Assembly: GCA_964651395.1 (NCBI GenBank)
Contig: CAZYXZ010000011.1
Coordinates: 1-56,408, forward strand
Source of the DNA: CAZYXZ01 sp964651395
GTDB lineage: Bacteria; Actinomycetota; Actinomycetes; BP-191
Length of the DNA stretch: 56,408 nucleotides
Direction of reading: 5' to 3'
In this document: positions 42,270-49,286 of the stretch, one piece after another
Layout of the letters: each line of letters opens with the position of its first letter
How positions within the stretch are numbered: position 1 is the stretch's first letter
Notes under the pieces: generated by a model
What the model was told of the DNA's origin: nothing
The model's input: the letters and a program-made list of their open reading frames with translations, nothing else
Database searches by the model: none
Made by a program: the position numbers and the translations under genes

Positions 42270-42320
42270 ACCGTGGAGGATTTTGGCCGGTATACGGCCA
42301 GAACTCTCCACTGTGGAGGA
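42270..42320. repeat. Right copy of a perfect 51-bp inverted repeat
   Basis: Exact reverse complement of 41903-41953. It ends 11 bp before the stop codon of the GH38 gene on the minus strand, so it could also form the 3' end of that transcript. No flanking target-site duplication is seen (CCCTCTT on the left, CCAGGGG on the right). Confidence 0.95.
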
Positions 42321-42331
42321 CCAGGGGGGGG

Positions 42332-45300
42332 TTAGAGCTGGATGCGCTTGCCGGCGGCGGGGAGGATCCGCTCGGCGGTGTCGGCCTTGTCGAGCCAGTG
42401 CACCTCGTCGACGAGCAGCGGGGTGCGCACGTCGCGGCCGAAGCGGGTGGCGGAGTCGGGGTTCCACTCCGCGGCCGGCCGGAAGGCATAGTGCAGCGTC
42501 AGGTCACCCTCCTGGCTGGACGGGAAGTTGGTCCACCAGTGGTTGTTCATCACCCACGAGAACAGCGTCGAGCTCTGCGCTGAGAACTCCCGCGGCCACA
42601 GCCCGCGCACCACGTCGCCGACGGTGAACAGCGGCGCGTCGGCGCTGCACCACTCGACGACGCCCTCGCGCCCGACCAGCGCCGCGGCGTGCTGCGTCGT
42701 GAACCACTCGTTGCACGCGCCGGGCAGGTGGTCGGTCGCCGGGTCGACCCAGCCGATCTGCCGGTCGTAGCGCAGCCCGGGCTCGGTCAGCGCGAACGGG
42801 AAGGCGACGTAGACCGACTCCTTGGCCCGCTCGGCCTCCTTCACCAGCCGCACCCGTACGTCGACCCGGTCGCTGGTCTCGTGCAGCTCGATCTCGGTCT
42901 CGACGAGGGGGAGGGTCGGCGCGCTGCCGCGCAGCACGATGGTCCAGCCGACCGGCGTACGCCGCAGGCCCTCCATCTTCAGCGACGCCGGCGTGATCGT
43001 GAGGTCGGGCAGTGGCAGCCGCCGGTCGACGTTGACCACGGACGTGCCCGGGCCGCCGGTGCCGACCGCCGTGCCCGCGCCGGTCACGTAGAGGACGTCG
43101 CCCAGCCGGTACGGCGACGACGCGTCGAGCAGCTCGCGCCCGCTCATGCGGTGCATCAGCCCGACCACGCGGCCGGCGGCGGTGTCGACGGTCACCCGGT
43201 AGTGCGTGGTCTCCAGCACGTCGGGCACCGGCTCCGGCCCCGGCGGCGGCGGGACCTCCATCGGAGTCGTGCCGACCACGACGCGCAGCGACTTGTAGCC
43301 GCAGGCCGGCACGTTGCGCACGGGGATGCGCACGCGGCTGAGCCACCCCTGCTGGCGCAGCACGTCGTACGGGACCTCGGTGCCGTCGACCTCGAGCAGC
43401 GTGCTGCCGCTCGTGATGTCCCACTCGGCGACGCCGTCGCGCGGCGAGTCCAGCGTGTTCACCACGAGCAGCGTCGGGCCGTCGGTCGTGACCAGCTCGC
43501 CGAGCTGGCCCAGCGTCCGGTTCAGCTCGTCCCGCGCGACCCGCCGCGCCGTCGCGATGTGGTGCAGCTTCCAGTCCAGCTGCTCGTGCGTGTGCTCGTA
43601 GTCGGGCAGCGAGGTCGCGTGCCACGACGTCCAGGTGTGCTCGCCGCCGATGATCAGCGAGCGCCAGCCGCGGTCCAGCTCCGCCCGGTTGGGCCGGTAG
43701 CGCCCCGACACCGCCGCGGTGAGCTCGCCCAGCGTCTCGGCCTGCACCATGCCGACCTGCGCGCGCCGGTAGTCGGCCATGGCACCGGCGGCTGCCCCGC
43801 AGCCGTCCTCCCAGTACGACCCGCCGTCGCCGCGTACCACCGGCAGCTCGTCGCGCAACGGCCGCACCGCGTCGAAGTACTCGGTCACCGTGGAGAAACG
43901 CAGCTTCGGGTAGGCGTAGACCTTCGACCAGCGCGCCACCAGCTCGGCCTCGCCGCCGGCCAGGTCCTCGTTGTCGGCGTTGATGCCGACCACCGGCAGG
44001 TCCGACGGGATGTAGTCCGGCCGCTCGTAGCGCATGACGAACCGGCTGAACGAGTGCGCGCAGCCCGAGACGAACGGCGGGTCCGCGGCCAGGAAGCGCA
44101 GCTGGCTGTACGCGTCCGCGAAGAAGGTCAGCACACGCGCGCCGTCCGGCCCCTCCCACAGGAACGGTGACTGCATGTGCATCGCGTCGCTGTCCTCGTT
44201 GCCCGCGCGACCGTGGTTCTGGATGCCGAGGAACGCGTCGATGCCCAGCGGCGCGAGGATCGAGGGCAGCGAGCTGCTGTACGACGGCACGTCCGTGAGG
44301 TTCGCGTAGTCCATCCGGATGCCGGCCTCGGAGAGCTCGCGCGCGAGGTCGGTCGCGCGCCGCACCTCCTCGAGCGAGGCGATGCCGGTCATGAACAGCA
44401 CGTAGAAGGCGTTGCACGACATCGAGCCGTTGCGCAGCGCCTCGAGCACCCGGTCGACGACCACCGGCCGCCGCGACGCGCGGAACTGCTCCAGGACGAA
44501 GCTGCCGTCGATGGACAGCCGGTAGTCGGGCGTGTGCTCGAGGATGTCGAGCGCGCGGTCGAGGTTGCGGCTGTGCAGCTCGACGACCTTGCCCTGGAAG
44601 TCGGTGTAGCCGAGGTCGAGATGCACGTGCGGGATCAGGTGCAGCGTCCACTTGCGGACCGGCGACAGCTCCATCGTCGACGTCGTCACCGTGCCGTCGA
44701 CGATCAGCCGCACTTCGGCAGCCACCGGTCCGGTCCACTCCGGCACCGCGAAGCGCACCCGCGCCATGCCGAACTCGGTCGGCCCGATGAACTGCGTGAG
44801 CTCCTGCTCGCCGACCGTCAGCTTCAGCCGGCTCGACCCGCAGCCCAGCGGCAGCGTCACGACGACGTCGACCAGCTCGACCAGGTCGCCGCTCGCGGTC
44901 TCCTTGTAGAGGGGCAGCGGCGTCACCCGGATGGCCGGCGTCGGGTCGACCGGCCCGTCGAGCGAGCGCAGCGCGACGGTTGCGTAGTCGATCGCGCTCG
45001 CGAAGTGGTACCAGCTGGTGAACCACGGCTGGCCCGGCCGGATCTCGTCCGGGTCCGGCGGGTCGAGCGTGACCGTCGTGATGACGAGGGTGTTGTCGCC
45101 CTCGACCAGCCACTCCGCGGGGAACGCGACCGAGACGATGTCGCCACCGCCGCCCGGTCCGCCGAGCGTGCTCGTGAGGTGCTCGCGCACCGGGTTGAGG
45201 ACGAGCAGGCCCTTGCGCCCGTTCAGCGAGATCTCCAGCTCGGGGCACGGCCCCTTGCTCGCGTTGATGTGCAGGTCGAGGGAGTACGCCGGAGCCCCGT

Positions 45301-45511
45301 CGCCCGGCCGGGGGAAGACGATCGTCGCGGGGCAGTTCTGGAAGCCGCTGCTCGCGTTGTGCGGGCCGGGCTGCAGCATCGGCCAGTCCTCGGCCTCGCT
45401 GCTCTCGCCGACGCGGAAGACCGGCGCGGGTGTCGCGCCGTCCTTGTAGAAGCGCGGGCTGTACTGGTCCATCCCCCGCGCGAGATCGCCGATCCGCCAG
45501 ACCACACTCAC
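42332..45511 (-). CDS. GH38 alpha-mannosidase-like glycosidase
   Basis: Product of 1059 residues. The catalytic domain begins near 285 with the zinc-site motif IPHVHLDLGYTDFQGKV, the GH38 HxHxDxG(W/Y)T pattern, and continues with SIDGSFVLEQF, the likely nucleophile region LGIDAFLGIQNHGR and a late WHATSLPDYEHTHEQLDWK. An extra N-terminal beta-rich domain (about 1-280; FPAEWLVEGDNTLVITTV) precedes it and resembles a polysaccharide-lyase-type beta-sandwich. The C-terminal beta domains are complete. GTG at 45511 overlaps the Gfo/Idh stop (GTGA). No signal peptide. It probably removes alpha-linked mannose or a related sugar inside the cell; the N-terminal domain is unusual for GH38. Confidence 0.87.
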   Translation of the reverse strand: MSVVWRIGDLARGMDQYSPRFYKDGATPAPVFRVGESSEAEDWPMLQPGPHNASSGFQNCPATIVFPRPGDGAPAYSLDLHINASKGPCPELEISLNGRKGLLVLNPVREHLTSTLGGPGGGGDIVSVAFPAEWLVEGDNTLVITTVTLDPPDPDEIRPGQPWFTSWYHFASAIDYATVALRSLDGPVDPTPAIRVTPLPLYKETASGDLVELVDVVVTLPLGCGSSRLKLTVGEQELTQFIGPTEFGMARVRFAVPEWTGPVAAEVRLIVDGTVTTSTMELSPVRKWTLHLIPHVHLDLGYTDFQGKVVELHSRNLDRALDILEHTPDYRLSIDGSFVLEQFRASRRPVVVDRVLEALRNGSMSCNAFYVLFMTGIASLEEVRRATDLARELSEAGIRMDYANLTDVPSYSSSLPSILAPLGIDAFLGIQNHGRAGNEDSDAMHMQSPFLWEGPDGARVLTFFADAYSQLRFLAADPPFVSGCAHSFSRFVMRYERPDYIPSDLPVVGINADNEDLAGGEAELVARWSKVYAYPKLRFSTVTEYFDAVRPLRDELPVVRGDGGSYWEDGCGAAAGAMADYRRAQVGMVQAETLGELTAAVSGRYRPNRAELDRGWRSLIIGGEHTWTSWHATSLPDYEHTHEQLDWKLHHIATARRVARDELNRTLGQLGELVTTDGPTLLVVNTLDSPRDGVAEWDITSGSTLLEVDGTEVPYDVLRQQGWLSRVRIPVRNVPACGYKSLRVVVGTTPMEVPPPPGPEPVPDVLETTHYRVTVDTAAGRVVGLMHRMSGRELLDASSPYRLGDVLYVTGAGTAVGTGGPGTSVVNVDRRLPLPDLTITPASLKMEGLRRTPVGWTIVLRGSAPTLPLVETEIELHETSDRVDVRVRLVKEAERAKESVYVAFPFALTEPGLRYDRQIGWVDPATDHLPGACNEWFTTQHAAALVGREGVVEWCSADAPLFTVGDVVRGLWPREFSAQSSTLFSWVMNNHWWTNFPSSQEGDLTLHYAFRPAAEWNPDSATRFGRDVRTPLLVDEVHWLDKADTAERILPAAGKRIQL

Positions 45512-46521
45512 GGAAGCACGCGCTCCTCGCGTCCGGAAACGACAGAACGGTACGCCGCGTCCACGACCCGCAGGTCGCGCACGCCCAGCTCGCCGGTCAT
45601 CCCCGGAGCATGCTCGCCCGCGCAGCTCCTGACCCAGTCCTCGACCGTCGGCAGGAACGTGTCGAAGTAGTCGCCGCCGGTGTGCACCCACTCCGGCTCG
45701 CGGTTCGGCCGGAAGACGACGACCCCGCCGCCGGGGGAGTCGTAGGTGACCCGCACCTCGAGCGAGCCCAGCGAGCCGTAGACGTAGGCCTCCGCGCCGA
45801 TCTCCGGCGTCGCCGTACCCCACGAGTAGAACTGGCTGCCGATCAGGCCGCTCTCGAAGCGGCAGTTGACCACCGCCGAGTCCTCGCCGACCCAGCCCTC
45901 GCGGCGCGTGCTCGCGTAGGCGTGCACGTGGGTGATGTCGCCGACCAGCGTGCGGAGCAGGTTGGTGTGGTGGGTGCACTGGTCGAGCAGCACACCGCCC
46001 CCGCCGCGCGTCGCGTCGGTGCGCCAGCCGTCACGCGCCCAGATCCCGGCCACCTCGCAGACCCGGTGGCTGCGGACCAGCAGCACCTCGCCGATCACGC
46101 CGGCGTCGAGCGCGCGCCGGGCGGCGTGCACGGCCTCGAAGAACTGGTAGTTCTCCGCGACCGACAGCACCACGCCGGCCTTCGTGGCGGCCTCGACGAT
46201 CCCGGCCGCCTCGGCGGCGTCGGTCGCGAGCGGCTTCTCCACCAGCACGTGCTTGCCGGCCGCGATCGCCTCGTACGCCGCCGCCGCGTGCGCCGGGTGC
46301 GGCAGCCGGATGTCGACCGCGTCGACCTCCTCCGCCGCGAGTGCCTCGGCCAGCGACGAGTACGCCCGCGCCCCGAGCGCCGTGGCCATCGCAGCGGCTC
46401 GCTCCGCCCGCTGGTCGACCACAGCGACCACCGTCGCGATGTCCGAGAGCTTCGGATAAGCCCGCTCCGCCACGATCTCCGAAACGGCTCCCGCGCCCAG
46501 CAACGCCACCCGCACTGCCAT
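45508..46521 (-). CDS. Gfo/Idh/MocA-family sugar oxidoreductase
   Basis: NAD(P)-dependent oxidoreductase of 337 residues. The Rossmann motif is VALLGAGAVSE at 5-15; DIRLPHPAH and VLVEKPLAT carry the typical His/Lys region (EKP near 95), and DQCTHHTNLLR provides the DxxxH catalytic pattern. Members oxidise or epimerise sugars and inositols. ATG at 46521 and co-translation with the GH38 gene suggest the oxidoreductase processes the sugar set free or prepares its substrate. Upstream, TTAACTATTTCG may be a regulator site. Confidence 0.88.
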   Translation of the reverse strand: MAVRVALLGAGAVSEIVAERAYPKLSDIATVVAVVDQRAERAAAMATALGARAYSSLAEALAAEEVDAVDIRLPHPAHAAAAYEAIAAGKHVLVEKPLATDAAEAAGIVEAATKAGVVLSVAENYQFFEAVHAARRALDAGVIGEVLLVRSHRVCEVAGIWARDGWRTDATRGGGGVLLDQCTHHTNLLRTLVGDITHVHAYASTRREGWVGEDSAVVNCRFESGLIGSQFYSWGTATPEIGAEAYVYGSLGSLEVRVTYDSPGGGVVVFRPNREPEWVHTGGDYFDTFLPTVEDWVRSCAGEHAPGMTGELGVRDLRVVDAAYRSVVSGREERVLP

Positions 46522-46545
46522 GCCCGCCTCCAGGTTAGGACGGCA

Positions 46546-46558
46546 TCTTAACTATTTC
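46546..46558 (-). promoter_or_regulatory. Possible TAGTTAAG-type operator before the Gfo/Idh-GH38 operon
   Basis: Read on the minus strand the site is GAAATAGTTAAGA, about 25 bp before the Gfo/Idh start. TAGTTAA is shared with 54331-54340 and, inverted, with 12424-12432. The CGTAAG part of the other promoters is missing here. Weak evidence from sequence similarity only. Confidence 0.3.
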
Positions 46559-46616
46559 GAGACCGACTGCGTCTAGGTGCTTTCGCTTCATGGTCGCCGA
46601 GTAGATCATCGCGGGC

Positions 46617-46820
46617 GTGGACGTCCTGGCCTTCCTTGCGTACGTATTGCTTGCCGCCGGCCTTCTTGGCCTATTCGGACGCTTTCTCCGGAAGCGGGGC
46701 CAGGAAGACCCTGTCGGGTTCGTCGGAGACGCGATGCCTGTGCTCATGCGCATCGCATGGCCAAGCTTCATCGCGGGGGCGCTCTGCCTCCTCGTCGCGG
46801 CCGCTGCTGCTCTCCTGTGA
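46617..46820 (+). CDS. Small two-helix membrane protein
   Basis: Product of 67 residues with helices at about 2-22 (DVLAFLAYVLLAAGLLGLFG) and about 44-66 (MRIAWPSFIAGALCLLVAAA), separated by a charged loop (RKRGQEDPVG). The GTG start at 46617 has GCGGG upstream but no convincing ribosome binding site. It overlaps the next gene by 4 bp (GTGA), which supports coding. Codon use is slightly less GC-rich than that of the sugar genes. Function unknown. Confidence 0.5.
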   Translation: MDVLAFLAYVLLAAGLLGLFGRFLRKRGQEDPVGFVGDAMPVLMRIAWPSFIAGALCLLVAAAAALL

Positions 46821-47248
46821 TCCCAGATTGGTGGGTTGTCGCTGCCGTGAAGCCGCAGGATGTCGTACTCGCCTTCGTGGCCAATCTCGGTCTGTGCCTC
46901 CGCGGGTTGCACGGTGTGACGAGAGGGGTCTCACGCCAAGCACCGACTGAGCCCCTCAAGGCGGAGCTGGTCGATGGCAGCTCAGTGCGGTCCGGAAGGA
47001 TCGAAGGCCTCGGGGCATTTCAGCTCCACGGATCCGGCTGTCTGTTCGAGATGGACTCGGGCGTACAGGTCGACATCGACTGGAACAACAGTGGTAAAGC
47101 AATCTTCGATCTCTGGCGCCTGTGCATGTTCGCGCGCTCGACGGGACTCGTGATCACCGAGGACGATCTGGCGCGTGCCTGTCGCGATCTTGTTGGAGCC
47201 GGTGTGCTCGATGAGACTGAAGCCGGATGGTTCATGGTGCGTGCGTGA
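46817..47248 (+). CDS. DUF6896-like protein, possible immunity protein
   Basis: Product of 143 residues. KPQDVVLAFVANLGLCLRG leads to a central LGAFQLHGSGCLFEMDSGVQ, then VDIDWN and FDLWRLCMFARSTG, an arrangement I associate with the DUF6896 family (Phe-x-x-His-Gly-x-Gly-Cys, Val-Asp-x-Asp, Phe-Asp-x-Trp-Arg-Leu), frequently found near polymorphic toxins. GTG at 46817 overlaps the preceding small gene. Moderately lower GC than its surroundings suggests acquisition. No toxin gene is seen nearby. Family assignment is from memory of the motif. Confidence 0.55.
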   Translation: MIPDWWVVAAVKPQDVVLAFVANLGLCLRGLHGVTRGVSRQAPTEPLKAELVDGSSVRSGRIEGLGAFQLHGSGCLFEMDSGVQVDIDWNNSGKAIFDLWRLCMFARSTGLVITEDDLARACRDLVGAGVLDETEAGWFMVRA

Positions 47249-47276
47249 TGGCTTCTCGAGCGGAGGCTGAATAGCT

Positions 47277-47513
47277 ATGGAGGCTGAGTTCAGCGAACAG
47301 GGCGTGACACTGATCCTTGATCCGCGTGAGTACTCGTTCGTGTTCCGCTGCTTGAACGACCGGCTCACGACGCTAGCGGATTGGGAAATCGCAGCTCGGC
47401 TTGGCTGGGAGGTTGCTCGAGCGGACGAGTTTGTGGACTCGCTGCTTGCGGCCGAGTCTGTCGCTCGTGAGCAAGGACATCATTGGACGCCCGCGCGGGA
47501 GAGCCACACGTGA
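47277..47513 (+). CDS. Small acidic hypothetical protein
   Basis: Product of 78 residues: MEAEFSEQGVTLILDPREYS, then FRCLNDRLTTLADWEIAARL and a helical acidic end (ADEFVDSLLAAESVARE). The segment looks like small alpha/beta immunity-type proteins that begin with a short beta-strand pair followed by helices, but I recognise no specific family. ATG at 47277 lies 28 bp after the previous stop. Base composition is a little lower in GC than that of neighbours outside this cluster. Confidence 0.5.
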   Translation: MEAEFSEQGVTLILDPREYSFVFRCLNDRLTTLADWEIAARLGWEVARADEFVDSLLAAESVAREQGHHWTPARESHT

Positions 47514-47532
47514 CTTCGTGGCGGCGAGCCTG

Positions 47533-47805
47533 ATGAGTGGTGAGTATTGGTCCATCGACATTCCTGGCCTCACGGAGGAAGACGCGCTCCGGATACGAGA
47601 CGCGACGATTGCTGACGCCCCCTGGGGCGTCATCGTCCTCGATCCGCAGTTGACGATGGCCCGCGGCTACGACCGACCCACGGTCGAACTATTGGCGAAG
47701 TGTCTCCGAGCGGGACTAGCAAACGGAGACCTAGACCGCCTCGATGCGGCTGGCGCCAAAGCCATGCTCGAGGACTGTGAGTCGTGGCTCTCGCAGGCAG
47801 AATGA
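47533..47805 (+). CDS. Small acidic hypothetical protein
   Basis: Product of 90 residues: MSGEYWSIDIPGLTEEDALR, IRDATIADAPWGVIVLDPQL, TVELLAKCLRAGL and a helical end with EDCESWLSQAE. Acidic and soluble. ATG at 47533 is 19 bp after the preceding stop; the frame is open further upstream to 47401 but this overlaps the preceding gene. It resembles small immunity-type proteins in size and charge only. It is the last of the four-gene cluster and converges with sulfatase 1, 32 bp apart. Confidence 0.5.
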   Translation: MSGEYWSIDIPGLTEEDALRIRDATIADAPWGVIVLDPQLTMARGYDRPTVELLAKCLRAGLANGDLDRLDAAGAKAMLEDCESWLSQAE

Positions 47806-47837
47806 ACGTGGACTAAGCGCTGTTGCGCGTGTCTGCC

Positions 47838-49286
47838 TCAAGGGAGGAAGTTGCGGACACCTTCTGTGAGGGGGTCGCGGGTGGCGACGAACCAGGTGTA
47901 GAGCTGGGCTTGGAGCCGGCGGTAGAGGTCGGCGTACGCCGGGTCGCTCACGAGGTTGCGCATCTCCCACGGGTCGGTCTCGAGGTCGTAGAGCTCGTCG
48001 ACGTCGCGCGCGTTGTAGACCAGCTTGTAGCGGCCGGTGTGCAGCATCCGCTGTGAGTAGAGGCCCTGCTCGTCGCCGTGGTACTCGGCGAACCACGCGT
48101 CGCGCCAGTCGGCCGGCGTCGCGCCGCGCAGGATCGGCCCGAGGTCGCCGCCGTCGGTGCCGTGCGGCACGTCGACACCCGCGGCGGTGAGCAACGTCGG
48201 CGTCAGGTCGAGCGTGCTCACGAACTCCTCGCGCGTGCCCGGCTCGATGCCCGGGCCGCGCACCATGAACGGGATGCGATAGACGTCCTCGTACATCAGC
48301 GGGCCCTTGTTGAACTGGCCGTGGCTGCCGGTCATGTCGCCGTGGTCGGTGGTGACGACCAGCAGCACGTCGCCGCCGGTGCGCTCGTCCACCGCCGCGA
48401 CGAACCGGCCGACCAGCTCGTCGTGGAACGACACCGACCCGAGGTAGCTGGCGATGGCCGGCGCCCAGTCCTCCCACGTGAACGTGTCGACGCCGTTCTG
48501 GAACGCCATCTTGCGGTGCGCACCCGTCTTGCCGGCGAAGTCGTCGGCCAACGACGGCCACGGCTGCACCTGGTCGACGGGATACATAGACCAGAACGGC
48601 TCCGGCACGCAGTGGGGCCAGTGCGGGCCGAGGAAGGACAGCGTCAGGAAGAACGGGTCCGGCCCGGCGAGGTACTCGTCGAGCAGCCCGATCGCCCGGT
48701 CCATCAGGTACGCCGGCGTCGTCACCTCGAGCGGCACCGACTCGCGCCCGTAGACCGGCGTCGGGAACTGCTGCACGAGCTTCGCGCCGTCGGGCGTCAG
48801 CGGCCGGTAGCGGGTCGAGCCGTCGATCGGGAACGCCGGCGCGTCGGCCGTGACCGGGTAGCCGCGGGCCATCCGCCAGCCGAGGAAGTCCGCCTCCGCC
48901 CAGAACGTGCTCGGTGCGATCGCATCGGTGAAGCCGTTGCGCTTGGGCGCCTCGTGCGCGGCCATGTGGTACTTGCCGACGGTCCCGGTCCGCCAGCCGG
49001 CGTCCGCCAGCAACGCCGGCAGCATCGGCACGTCGGGCAGCACGTCGGGGTTGATCGCGTCGCGGCCGCTCACGTTGTTCATCACGCCGTGGTTGTGCGG
49101 GTAGCGGCCGGTGAACAACGACGTGCGCGCCGGGCTGCACAGCCCGGTCGGCGTGTACGCGCGGTGGAAGTCGACGCCGGACGCGGCGATCGCGTCGAGG
49201 TGCGGCGTGGCCGCGGCGCCGCCGTGGCCGGACAGCACGTCGTAGCGGAGTTGGTCCATGAGCACCAGAACGACGTTTCGCGTCAT
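47838..49286 (-). CDS. Type I sulfatase 1
   Basis: Formylglycine-dependent sulfatase of 482 residues. VVLVLMDQLRYDVLSGHGG has the N-terminal metal Asp; Cys50 in LCSPARTSLFTGRYPH is the residue converted to formylglycine (CxPxR). VGKYHM and FLGPHWPH follow, and TTDHGDMTGSHGQFNKGP carries the second metal Asp/His. The C-terminus has NARDVDELYDLETDPWEMRNL, common to the family. No signal peptide, so a cytoplasmic enzyme for small sulfated sugars. The ATG overlaps the GH2 stop (ATGA). No formylglycine-generating enzyme gene is in the window. Confidence 0.92.
   Translation of the reverse strand: MTRNVVLVLMDQLRYDVLSGHGGAAATPHLDAIAASGVDFHRAYTPTGLCSPARTSLFTGRYPHNHGVMNNVSGRDAINPDVLPDVPMLPALLADAGWRTGTVGKYHMAAHEAPKRNGFTDAIAPSTFWAEADFLGWRMARGYPVTADAPAFPIDGSTRYRPLTPDGAKLVQQFPTPVYGRESVPLEVTTPAYLMDRAIGLLDEYLAGPDPFFLTLSFLGPHWPHCVPEPFWSMYPVDQVQPWPSLADDFAGKTGAHRKMAFQNGVDTFTWEDWAPAIASYLGSVSFHDELVGRFVAAVDERTGGDVLLVVTTDHGDMTGSHGQFNKGPLMYEDVYRIPFMVRGPGIEPGTREEFVSTLDLTPTLLTAAGVDVPHGTDGGDLGPILRGATPADWRDAWFAEYHGDEQGLYSQRMLHTGRYKLVYNARDVDELYDLETDPWEMRNLVSDPAYADLYRRLQAQLYTWFVATRDPLTEGVRNFLP

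Noticed and set aside
41903..42320. Insertion sequence bounded by the 51-bp inverted repeats
   Set aside because: There is no transposase and no target-site duplication, and the repeats are internally palindromic. Kept as a repeat pair with a small open frame, not as a mobile element.
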